Part shown: piece after piece, positions 1 through 6,739 of the stretch | Numbering within the stretch: position 1 is the first letter of the stretch | Layout of the letters: every line of letters starts with the position of its first letter | Source of the DNA: JAHHLP01 sp041609895 | GTDB lineage: Bacteria; Bacteroidota; Rhodothermia; Rhodothermales; JABDKH01 | Direction of reading: 5' to 3' | NCBI GenBank assembly: GCA_041609895.1 | Contig: JBFIPX010000146.1 | Coordinates: 1 to 8,583 of the forward strand | Length of the DNA stretch: 8,583 bases | Notes under the pieces: generated by a model | What the model was told of the DNA's origin: nothing | Seen by the model: the letters and a program-made list of their open reading frames with translations, nothing else | Database searches by the model: none | Position numbers and translations under genes: made by a program

Positions 1-1
1 G

Positions 2-112
2 GTTGATGGGAAAGCAGTCATCGTGCACTCCGGTGAAGACGACTTGACGTCACAGCCTACGGGAGCCGCCGGGTCGCGCTTGGCTTGCGGAGTCATCGGC
101 TCGACTGGCTAG
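2..112 (+). CDS. sodC: Cu/Zn superoxide dismutase, C-terminal fragment (cut by window edge)
   Basis: Reading from base 2, the last 36 residues of a protein end at a TAG stop at 110-112. They match the C-terminus of Cu/Zn superoxide dismutase, which converts superoxide to hydrogen peroxide and oxygen, usually in the periplasm of bacteria. Visible landmarks are VIVHSGEDDL (fragment residues 6-15), whose His9 aligns with the last copper-ligand histidine (His120 in the human enzyme) and whose Asp13 aligns with the Asp linking the two metal sites. GSRLACGVIG (24-33) follows, with the active-site Arg26 and the disulfide Cys29. The remaining metal ligands and any signal peptide lie outside the window. 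The gene is cut by the window edge, not visibly broken. It converges on the GGDEF-EAL gene, with 112 bases between the two stop codons. Confidence 0.88.
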   Translation, partial: VDGKAVIVHSGEDDLTSQPTGAAGSRLACGVIGSTG

Positions 113-183
113 ACGGCACCAGGGCTGACCAGACCACACGTGGGCGAGCAGATCGGCCTCTTGGGACTTGCCTGAGACGGGCC

Positions 184-201
184 CGACCGGTCGGCCGGTC
201 G
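184..201. terminator. GC-rich hairpin between convergent genes, possible bidirectional terminator
   Basis: In the 112-base gap between the sodC stop and the stop of the GGDEF-EAL gene, CGACCGG pairs with CCGGTCG around a TCGG loop, a 7-bp GC-rich stem. An overlapping 12-base perfect palindrome sits at 183-194. There is no T tract on either side, so it is not a classical intrinsic terminator. Its position between two converging genes is the main argument for termination. Nothing else recognisable lies in the gap. Confidence 0.3.
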
Positions 202-224
202 ACCGCCGATGCGACCCCACGGTA

Positions 225-2381
225 TCACGCTACGTCGCGGACGGGCATCGAGGGCTGATGGAATATCTCGCCCAGCCACTCGTCGCGGCGCGCGATAAGC
301 GCCCCGGTCATGTCAGCGTCAAGCGGCTTCGAGAACAGATAGCCTTGGCCAAAAGTGCAGTCCATCGAGCGTAGATGGTCGAGTTGCCGCTGCGTTTCGA
401 TACCCTCGGCAACGGCCCTCATGTTAAGTGACTTCGCCAGGTCGAGCACCGTATTGACCATCTTCAGGCCATCGTCCTGGCGCTCCATGCGCTTGATGAA
501 CGACCGGTCGATCTTGAGCACGTCGATCGGCAACGCATGCAGCACGCTCAGTGAAGCGTAGCCGGTTCCAAAATCGTCGATGCTAATGGTGACACCCAGA
601 CGCTTGATGCGCTCGAGTTCCGTGGCGGCCTTGTCACCGTCATCGATGAGGACCCTTTCTGTGATTTCGAGCGCAAGCCGGTTGTCTCCCAGTCCTGTAA
701 GATCGAGTACGGAGGCAATGTAGTCGATCAATTCCGGATCGTGGAAGCTGCGGTTGGAGCAGTTGACGCTTATCGACAGATTCAGGTCTTCTCCAAACCG
801 TGCATCCCACGCGGCCAGCTGGTCGGCGGCGCCGCGAAGCATCCAGCGATCGAGGTCCACAATCAGGCCGGTCTCCTCGGCTACACCGACAAACTGGGCC
901 GGCGTAATGAGACCGCGATGCGGATGATACCAGCGCACCAGCGCTTCAAAGCCATAGAGTGTGCCGCGGCGCAGGTCGATGATCGGCTGATAGAACACCC
1001 GCAGCTCATTACGCTCTATCGCTCTGCGAAGGTCGGACTCCAGCTGCAGAAGCGCAGACGCCTGCATTTGCTGATTCGCGTCGAAGACTGCATAGCATGA
1101 GCGACCGGCTCTCTTCGCCTGGTACATCGCAGCGTCCGCATCACGAAGCAAGTCCTCGGCGAGATCATAGTGTTGGTCACCCATCACGATACCGACACTC
1201 GCAGACGAGAACACCTCCATACCCTCGATAATGAACGGAGGCTTAACGCTTTCCAGTATGCGGTCCGCTACGTACTTGGCGCCGGCCTCACCACCCACAC
1301 CATTGAGCAATACCGCAAACTCGTCGCCCCCAAGTCTCGCAATTACGTCGCCATCGCGAACGCATTGCTTCAGCCGGAAAGAAAACATCTTGAGGAGCGC
1401 GTCGCCTGCATGGTGGCCGAGACTGTCGTTGACCATCTTGAACCGATCCAGGTCAAGAAAAAGGACGGCGTAGTCGGCATTGTCGGATTCGACAGACGCC
1501 GTCGCGCTGTCGAGTGATCGCAGAAACATCATCCTGTTGGGTAGGCCGGTCAGAGTATCGTGGTACGCATGGTGGATCAGGCGATCCTGCATCTCACGCC
1601 TCTCGGTGTCGTCGCGCATTACGGCCAACAAACCCGTGAACTCTCCATCGGGCCCATGCAGAACGCTCCCCGACGCCAGGATATACCTATCGCCGGATGT
1701 ATGGGGTGTCGATATTATCAGCTCGCCGCTCCAGGTACCGTTGTCGGCCAGCGTACTCCATGCTGCATGCTCGTCTTCGGGCTTTTCAAATCGGAATTGT
1801 AGCAGCTCCTCCGGACCGCGCCCAATGGCTTCGTCCGCAGAGAAGCCCGTCAGCAGCTCTGCCCCCTTGTTCCAATAGCGAATTGCCATGTCCGACCCTA
1901 CCGTCACGACCGCGTCGCTCACCTGAGCGAGCACCTCGGCCTGGAATTGAAGCTTCTCGAGGGCGGAAGCACGCTCGGTGATGTCTCGAATCACCCAAAC
2001 GTGGCCAATCACTTGACCGTCGCGCTTTCGCGGCACGTAGGTTATTTCGACCGCTTGCGTGGACGGCTGGGCAACTTCCGTCGTAAGGGGCACGCAGCCA
2101 GCATCCGGCATCCGAACGGTATTGGACCGCAGGTTCTCAAACTCCGGGATCCGCTTTTGACCGCCAGAGAGCGCGTCCCCTACGTTGCGGCCGACATATG
2201 CACCCGGTGACTCGGGGAGTCCGAAAATCTCGCAGAAGGTCTTGTTGATGTGGCTTACAAGACCGTTCGCGTCTTCCTCGAGAAATCCGGCTTCGATTTC
2301 CCGGACCTCCGGCGCGTCCGGGGGAGAGCCGGACCCTTTTCGGTCATCCTGAGGAGACGTGGGTAACTGCTGAAGATCCAT
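225..2381 (-). CDS. PAS-PAS-GGDEF-EAL cyclic-di-GMP synthase/phosphodiesterase
   Basis: Predicted soluble bifunctional c-di-GMP enzyme: GGDEF domains make c-di-GMP from two GTP, EAL domains linearise it to pGpG. Numbering from the ATG at 2381 (718 aa), two PAS sensor domains cover about 30-140 and 145-265, each ending in a DITER or DDTER linker. The GGDEF domain (about 270-435) opens with DTLTGLPNR and has an intact GGDEF at 351-355. An RxxD inhibitory site (Arg342, Asp345) lies exactly five residues before it. The EAL domain (about 445-705) keeps EAL at 479-481 and every catalytic position known from RocR, at matching spacing: Glu479, Asn540, Glu572, Asp602, Asp603, Lys623, Glu659, Gln679. 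Both activities are therefore plausible, with direction perhaps set by the PAS domains. No membrane segment or signal peptide is seen. An in-frame TTG at 2399 would add six residues; neither start has a convincing ribosome site. The 105-base gap upstream suggests its own promoter, though read-through from the operon is possible. Confidence 0.95.
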   Translation of the reverse strand: MDLQQLPTSPQDDRKGSGSPPDAPEVREIEAGFLEEDANGLVSHINKTFCEIFGLPESPGAYVGRNVGDALSGGQKRIPEFENLRSNTVRMPDAGCVPLTTEVAQPSTQAVEITYVPRKRDGQVIGHVWVIRDITERASALEKLQFQAEVLAQVSDAVVTVGSDMAIRYWNKGAELLTGFSADEAIGRGPEELLQFRFEKPEDEHAAWSTLADNGTWSGELIISTPHTSGDRYILASGSVLHGPDGEFTGLLAVMRDDTERREMQDRLIHHAYHDTLTGLPNRMMFLRSLDSATASVESDNADYAVLFLDLDRFKMVNDSLGHHAGDALLKMFSFRLKQCVRDGDVIARLGGDEFAVLLNGVGGEAGAKYVADRILESVKPPFIIEGMEVFSSASVGIVMGDQHYDLAEDLLRDADAAMYQAKRAGRSCYAVFDANQQMQASALLQLESDLRRAIERNELRVFYQPIIDLRRGTLYGFEALVRWYHPHRGLITPAQFVGVAEETGLIVDLDRWMLRGAADQLAAWDARFGEDLNLSISVNCSNRSFHDPELIDYIASVLDLTGLGDNRLALEITERVLIDDGDKAATELERIKRLGVTISIDDFGTGYASLSVLHALPIDVLKIDRSFIKRMERQDDGLKMVNTVLDLAKSLNMRAVAEGIETQRQLDHLRSMDCTFGQGYLFSKPLDADMTGALIARRDEWLGEIFHQPSMPVRDVA

Positions 2382-2420
2382 TCGCGGAGATGGTACCAAA
2401 TGGCCGCATACTACTCCGCG

Positions 2421-2450
2421 GTTATCGGCACGCTTTCCGCATTCCTTTAA
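2421..2450 (-). promoter_or_regulatory. weak candidate promoter for the GGDEF-EAL gene
   Basis: The gap between the CYTH stop and the GGDEF-EAL start is the only sizeable break in the minus-strand gene run. On the minus strand it has TTAAAG (2450-2445) and GATAAC (2426-2421) separated by 18 bases, about 40 bases before the ATG. Agreement with the -35/-10 consensus is only 3/6 and 4/6, so this is tentative. I see no terminator-like hairpin with a T tract in this gap. Confidence 0.22.
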
Positions 2451-2486
2451 GTGAATTCAGGGCTGAAAATCGCGCCCGGTCGACCT

Positions 2487-3029
2487 TTAGTAGGCCCATA
2501 TGGGAGATGATAGTCGATCCCGAAGCAGATCGCTGTACGAGCGATCTACAAGTTGGTCTGGACTGATGCCCATCATCTCCATAACGCGTCTGCATTGAGC
2601 ATCCAACTCGCCGTTCGTTCGACTATCATCATCATCGATTGCCTCAATCTCGACGAAGTGACCCAGTAGTGGGACTGAGTCAACGTGCACCTTGACGTTA
2701 TCGAGGAAGTAGATGTGGCGCGATTTTTCGACTACTACGTCGATTGGCAGCGCCGACGTCAACACCGTGCGCAGTGTCGCCGCGTCGTGTGTACGATACA
2801 AAGACACAGCCGAGAGCTTGGGACCTGCCTCATCCGCACGCTGATAAGCAATCAGGTTGGTCTCGATGGAGCCCTCCCGAAGCTTCAAGCGGCCCGACGG
2901 GCATCGTAAGTAGGTGTCTGTCTGCTGGTCAAGCCCTACATACCGTGCACCTGCTTCCTCAAGTCTCTTTCGTACCACATCCGTTCGAGAACAGCGCGCC
3001 TTGATTTCAACGTTGCGAACCCTTGCCAT
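2487..3029 (-). CDS. CYTH-domain protein (class IV adenylate cyclase / triphosphatase family)
   Basis: A 180-aa protein of the CYTH superfamily, whose members act on triphosphates: class IV (CyaB) adenylate cyclases, thiamine triphosphatases and inorganic triphosphatases. It starts with the family's N-terminal strand RNVEIKAR (5-12), where the usual first Glu of ExExK is Asn, a variant I associate with the CyaB-like subgroup. Then come QTDTYL (36-41), GRLKLRE (46-52), a basic strand EKSRHIYF (101-108), VHVDSV (114-119) and the acidic FVEIEA (125-130, Glu127 and Glu129 as likely metal ligands). This pattern of alternating acidic and basic residues lines the catalytic tunnel. The substrate cannot be decided from sequence. 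I chose the ATG at 3029, because MARVRN is the usual start of such proteins; an in-frame ATG at 3041 would add MRRA. AGGAGG (3038-3033) lies three bases before the chosen ATG. The start lies inside the GNAT gene, suggesting translational coupling. Confidence 0.85.
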   Translation of the reverse strand: MARVRNVEIKARCSRTDVVRKRLEEAGARYVGLDQQTDTYLRCPSGRLKLREGSIETNLIAYQRADEAGPKLSAVSLYRTHDAATLRTVLTSALPIDVVVEKSRHIYFLDNVKVHVDSVPLLGHFVEIEAIDDDDSRTNGELDAQCRRVMEMMGISPDQLVDRSYSDLLRDRLSSPIWAY

Positions 3030-3504
3030 CGCCCTCCTCATCCGCCTCGTTCACGTTTGTATCGAGATGCAAGACCATGGCCACGGCACTCGTCGGACAG
3101 AGATGACTGAATTCTGCAGATTGAAGCACTTCGCCTGCTACATCGGCACGATCGATGCGCGTGAAACCAAGAACGGCAAAGTACTCTGCGGCACCTTCGG
3201 TGAGTAGGTATAGGTCTTTTAGACCGCGTTGAACGGCGATGTCGATGGCTCGCAGAACAAGTCGCCTGCCCAGCCCGCGCCCTCGCCGCTCGTCGGCGAC
3301 GACGACCGACCGCAATAGTCCATCCGTCCCGTACACCTCCAGCCCCGAAGCACCGACGACATTACCGCCTTCGATTGCGGCGATCAGGTTCGGACCCATT
3401 TCCTCTACACCCTCTGTAGGCAGGCGTGACCTTTCGAGCAGCGCCTTGACCAACTCCCGCTCAGCCGCGATCGCAGGACGGTATTCGATCGGCGCCTCCA
3501 TCAT
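3007..3504 (-). CDS. GNAT-family N-acetyltransferase, ArsN2-like
   Basis: A 165-aa single-domain acetyltransferase that would transfer acetyl from acetyl-CoA to an amine. The pyrophosphate-binding loop RRGRGLGR is at 73-80, preceded by the LLRSVVVAD strand (63-71). YFAVLGF (108-114) is the typical late GNAT motif. The end of the domain, HLCPTSAVAM (134-143), together with GLEVYG (54-59), resembles proteins annotated as arsenic-resistance acetyltransferase ArsN2. The true substrate of that branch is poorly established and no other ars gene is visible here, so the arsenic link is only nominal. About 20 acidic and polar residues follow the domain; this tail is encoded where the gene overlaps the CYTH start. 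The ATG at 3504 overlaps the stop of the sulfotransferase gene as ATGA, a hallmark of translational coupling. A second ATG follows immediately at 3501. Confidence 0.88.
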   Translation of the reverse strand: MMEAPIEYRPAIAAERELVKALLERSRLPTEGVEEMGPNLIAAIEGGNVVGASGLEVYGTDGLLRSVVVADERRGRGLGRRLVLRAIDIAVQRGLKDLYLLTEGAAEYFAVLGFTRIDRADVAGEVLQSAEFSHLCPTSAVAMVLHLDTNVNEADEEGDGKGSQR

Positions 3505-4268
3505 TCTACACTGTTGCCGGAAAGAGCTCGAGCAAGCAGTTCAGCGTATAGCGGGCGGCACGCATTCAGGAGAGGCAATAGCTCTGCGGCAAACGGAGTC
3601 CGCTTCGGACGGTACGGGGCGAATCCGGTCGTCATGTGCACATCGTGGTACCAGATATCAGCCCACACTCCGTCCTCTGGCCTGGGACCCGCGGGCCAAT
3701 GAAGCATGGAATCATGGTACGCGATGCCGATCGAATCGCACAGTTGCGCGAGGACGCCCGGTGGGTCACTCTGCAGTTGTCGTGCATCGAGTACAACCGC
3801 CTGACGCCCGACCGCCTCCAGGTGTCGAGCCAGCTGAACCTGAATTTCGTAGCCCGTATCAGGTAAGGAGACGGCGCCGAGTTTTCGAGCGAGCGACGGA
3901 AGAACATCAACCGGATCGCGCGTCAGTATGACATTCGTAGTCTTGGAAAGAAATGTCCAATCCACGTCCACAAGGTGATGAGCCATGTTCTTCACGAACA
4001 GTACCGGTTTCGAACACGGCCCTAATATGACATCCTCGATCACCTGCTCGCCATCTGAATCCTGTTGAACGAGTACATTCTCCCGGCCCGGGTGAGCAGC
4101 ACCGGAAACACGTAGGTAATGAGCGTACAGGGGCTCGTCGATGACCCGCGTGTCACCGCGCTGTGCGAAAGAATACATCAAGGCCGTCGACACGTTGCGG
4201 GGACCGGACCACAGACAGATCCGGTGAGCCGGGTTGCCTCCCGTGCCCGTATTGCGACTGTTGTTCAT
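3501..4268 (-). CDS. sulfotransferase family protein (PAPS-type)
   Basis: A 255-aa predicted soluble protein with the layout of PAPS-dependent sulfotransferases, which move a sulfonate group from PAPS to an alcohol or amine. The N-terminal RICLWSGPRNVSTAL (16-30) occupies the place of the 5'-phosphosulfate-binding loop, and VILTRDPVDVLPSL (113-126) is the 3'-phosphate-binding Arg-Asp-Pro element with a downstream Ser. The SGPRNVST form and the following DEPLYAHYL (44-52) are typical of a branch often annotated simply as sulfotransferase family, sometimes found fused to branched-chain aminotransferases. No aminotransferase is fused here. The acceptor is unknown. The ATG at 4268 places the first motif at the expected distance from the N-terminus; an in-frame start at 4370 would run into the upstream peptidase gene and is unlikely. 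It begins 20 bases after the peptidase stop and overlaps the GNAT start by four bases. Confidence 0.83.
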   Translation of the reverse strand: MNNSRNTGTGGNPAHRICLWSGPRNVSTALMYSFAQRGDTRVIDEPLYAHYLRVSGAAHPGRENVLVQQDSDGEQVIEDVILGPCSKPVLFVKNMAHHLVDVDWTFLSKTTNVILTRDPVDVLPSLARKLGAVSLPDTGYEIQVQLARHLEAVGRQAVVLDARQLQSDPPGVLAQLCDSIGIAYHDSMLHWPAGPRPEDGVWADIWYHDVHMTTGFAPYRPKRTPFAAELLPLLNACRPLYAELLARALSGNSVE

Positions 4269-4288
4269 AGATGAGGTGAAATCAGTCT

Positions 4289-5728
4289 TCAGTGGGAGGC
4301 CGTCTCTCGAGGAAGTCTTTGAGGCAGGTCTGCCACAACGTATGCCATGATCGCCATCGCGGCTGCACATCGATGCATTTCCTGAGGATCGACCTTGTCG
4401 ACCGTATCAGCGTGCGTATGGTGATACCAGAAGTATTTCGACCCATCCACAACGAGGCCCATGCCTGGGACTCCCAACTCCATCAGCGGCCCAATGTCGG
4501 CACCACCGCCATTACCGGAAATCATGCCTGCGCCAATCGGGTCAAGGAGGCGTGCAATTTCTGACACGATTTTTTTCGCGTCGGGAGAGCCTGAGAAACT
4601 AAAACCTAGCGGTTCAAAAACGCCTGAGTCGGACTCCATGGCCAAGACGATGTCGTCAATCTCATCGCGATGAGCATCCCGGTACGCCTTTGCGCCTCCG
4701 AGACCGTTCTCTTCGTTGGTCCACAGCACCACACGTACGGTTCGACGCGGACGAAGACCGAGGCGCTTCATTAACACAAGGGCATGCCACGCCGCAAGGC
4801 AGCCACCCGCGTCATCAACGGCTCCCTGCCCGACGTCCCACGAATCTATGTGCCCCCCAAGAATGACCACCTCATGCGGAGTCTCAGACCCGACAATTTC
4901 AGCCACCACGTTGCGCGACGGCACCAAGCCTTCATCACGAGCCTCCATCGCAAGTCGGACTCGGACCTTCTGGCCACGATCCTGCATCCTCTGCATCATC
5001 TCGGCGTCCTCGATAGTCACGGCCGCATGAGGAGTCCGCGGATTCTCTTTCTTGTATGAAAGCATTCCCGTATGTGGCGTGTAGAGTGACACAGGGCCGA
5101 CGGACCGAACAAGGCTAGCGACAGCTCCGACTGCGGCGGCAGCACTTGCGCCATCGACTCGGTAGCGCACCGTTGCCGAGTAGTCGGTGAACGGAACATT
5201 GAACAGAACGATCTTCCCCTCAGCATCAGTTGCCCGAGCCGTCAGCTCATCAAACGAACCGACAACGAGCACGTCGGCCTCGATTCCGTCGGGGCCGGTA
5301 CCTACACTGCCGCCGAGGCTCATCATATGCATTTCGGTCTCCCGAGGCTCAAGCAGTTCCAGAGATTCCTCTCCCCTGACCCACTTTGGAACCATGACGG
5401 GTTCTGCATGGACGTTGCCAAGACCGTCCGCTGTCATCTCGGACAGTATCCAGTCGATCGCACGCTCGAGATTCTCGGACCCACTGAACCGCGGGCCAAA
5501 CGTATCGGCCAGATACGCCAGACGCTCGTAAGCCGAACTATCCGACAATGCTTCATCGATCAGGCGCCGCGAGTCGGCCGAATAACGGGCTACAATGTCA
5601 GAAGTGATATCTGCCTCTACCTGTCGCGCGGGCTCAACGCTGAGTGGCTTGAGGTCCAAAAATCCTCTACCCGCCATTGTTACGCTGGCGACGAGGATTC
5701 CGAATAAGGTGATGAATGCGATGCGCAC
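4289..5728 (-). CDS. secreted M28-family zinc peptidase (carboxypeptidase Q-like)
   Basis: A 479-aa protein with a short hydrophobic signal sequence (about residues 1-20, ending SVTMAG) and a mature two-zinc aminopeptidase/carboxypeptidase fold, so it should act outside the cytoplasm on small peptides. A PA-like inserted domain covers about 130-260. The M28 catalytic core follows: GGHIDSWD (291-298) with zinc ligand His293, GAVDDAGG (302-309) with bridging Asp305, NEENG (338-342) with general base Glu339 and ligand Glu340, MESDSG (364-369) with Asp367, and YHHTHADT (435-442) with the last zinc His. All expected metal-site residues are present. Length and order match the plasma glutamate carboxypeptidase (carboxypeptidase Q) branch. 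The start is a GTG at 5728, 14 bases after the egtD stop, with no clear ribosome site. It shows strong co-orientation with egtBD, but no established role in ergothioneine synthesis. Confidence 0.92.
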   Translation of the reverse strand: MRIAFITLFGILVASVTMAGRGFLDLKPLSVEPARQVEADITSDIVARYSADSRRLIDEALSDSSAYERLAYLADTFGPRFSGSENLERAIDWILSEMTADGLGNVHAEPVMVPKWVRGEESLELLEPRETEMHMMSLGGSVGTGPDGIEADVLVVGSFDELTARATDAEGKIVLFNVPFTDYSATVRYRVDGASAAAAVGAVASLVRSVGPVSLYTPHTGMLSYKKENPRTPHAAVTIEDAEMMQRMQDRGQKVRVRLAMEARDEGLVPSRNVVAEIVGSETPHEVVILGGHIDSWDVGQGAVDDAGGCLAAWHALVLMKRLGLRPRRTVRVVLWTNEENGLGGAKAYRDAHRDEIDDIVLAMESDSGVFEPLGFSFSGSPDAKKIVSEIARLLDPIGAGMISGNGGGADIGPLMELGVPGMGLVVDGSKYFWYHHTHADTVDKVDPQEMHRCAAAMAIMAYVVADLPQRLPRETASH

Positions 5729-5742
5729 TGTCGGTTACAGCT

Positions 5743-6717
5743 CTAATCGGATGATGTCAGGAATGCGACGCAGAACCAACGTCTCGCGTCGGTCCAAGAG
5801 TCCGTCATGGAAAAACCTGCTTCTGATACGAGGCTCGAGAACTGGTCTATGCCATACTTATAAGAGTTCTCCGTGTGAATGTACTCATCGGCGACGAATG
5901 CATACATCTTGCCCGCAACTCGGACGTACTGATTTCGTTCGCTCATAAGATGCATTTCGATACGCCCCTCATCCTTGCAGTAGACAGCGCGATGACGGAA
6001 TCCGGTCAAATCAAAATCCGCACCCAGCTCATTGTTTGCCCGCCGCAAAATATTGAGGTTGAATGCTGCGGTGACGCCTTCTGAATCGTTGTACGCGGCT
6101 TCCAGGACGGCCGGATCCTTTTCGAGATCGACGCCGATCAACACTCCGCCATCGTCGCCGACGATTCTGCGCAATCGCGACAGAAATCGCTTAGCCGCCG
6201 GCGGTTCGAAGTTGCCAATAGTGGACCCGGGATAATACACGACACGTCTCCCCTTGACATCCGGCAGTCTCACTGGCTCTGAGTAATCTGCGTGTACCGG
6301 AATCACGCTGAGGTCAGGATAGTCCCTGGCGATTTCGGACGCAGTACGTTGAAGATGGTCGCCCGAGATATCGATGGGAACATAGGTCGAATTTCCCTCG
6401 AGCAGATCCAGAATGAGGCGTGTTTTCGTGCTACTTCCGCTGCCATATTCAATTAGAACAACATCTGACCCCAGGCACGAAGCAATCGAGCGCACATTCT
6501 CCCTCATGATTCCGAGTTCGGTTCGAGTGGGATAGTACTCCGGCAATTCGGTGATACGATCAAAAAGTCGCGACCCCACCTCGTCATAGAAGTATTTCGA
6601 GGGGATTCGTTTGGGCGTCGATGCGAGGCCGGCCATGACGTCAGTCAAAAACTGATCGTGGGGCTCGACCGAAACATCGACCGGGGCGTTCTGGCCTGCG
6701 GTCTCGTTTCGGGTCAT
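5743..6717 (-). CDS. egtD: L-histidine N-alpha-methyltransferase EgtD
   Basis: Methylates the alpha-amino group of histidine three times with S-adenosylmethionine to give hercynine, the first step of ergothioneine synthesis. The 324-aa length is close to the roughly 320 of characterised EgtD. Clear signatures are YFYDEVGSRLFDRIT (42-56) followed by LPEYYPTRTE (58-67), the SAM-binding IEYGSGSSTKTR (89-100), and PGSTIGNF (163-170), whose Asn169 corresponds to the substrate-contacting Asn166 of the mycobacterial enzyme. Met255 in IEMHL and Glu283 with Ser285 in HTENS match the residues that select histidine in M. smegmatis EgtD (Met252, Glu282, Ser284), so histidine is the likely substrate. The start is the ATG at 6717, 22 bases after the egtB stop; an in-frame TTG at 6738 would put it almost against egtB and add seven residues. 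No Shine-Dalgarno sequence is obvious for either. Confidence 0.96.
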   Translation of the reverse strand: MTRNETAGQNAPVDVSVEPHDQFLTDVMAGLASTPKRIPSKYFYDEVGSRLFDRITELPEYYPTRTELGIMRENVRSIASCLGSDVVLIEYGSGSSTKTRLILDLLEGNSTYVPIDISGDHLQRTASEIARDYPDLSVIPVHADYSEPVRLPDVKGRRVVYYPGSTIGNFEPPAAKRFLSRLRRIVGDDGGVLIGVDLEKDPAVLEAAYNDSEGVTAAFNLNILRRANNELGADFDLTGFRHRAVYCKDEGRIEMHLMSERNQYVRVAGKMYAFVADEYIHTENSYKYGIDQFSSLVSEAGFSMTDSWTDARRWFCVAFLTSSD

Positions 6718-6739
6718 AGGCTTGTTGCGGCAGAGCAAC

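Noticed and set aside
741..1878. Several plus-strand open frames of 80-132 codons opposite the GGDEF-EAL gene
   Set aside because: They are antisense to a gene whose domains and catalytic residues are all accounted for; none shows a domain or start signal.
2456..2467. TTCAG-GG-CTGAA as terminator after the CYTH gene
   Set aside because: The loop would be only two bases, and the following run on the minus strand is not a T tract in the correct position.
3239..3931. A 230-codon plus-strand open frame opposite the GNAT and sulfotransferase genes
   Set aside because: It spans the antisense of two well-supported genes and their junction; composition is Arg/Ser/Pro-rich with no domain, so it is a shadow.
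4269..4370. N-terminal extension of the sulfotransferase to the upstream start at 4370
   Set aside because: It would overlap the peptidase gene by 82 bases and adds a low-complexity stretch before the first motif; the ATG at 4268 fits the family length better.
4289..5728. The M28 peptidase as a replacement for EgtC (removal of glutamate from the EgtB product)
   Set aside because: The signal peptide indicates export, whereas the EgtB product is cytoplasmic, and a cysteine-using EgtB would not need this step.
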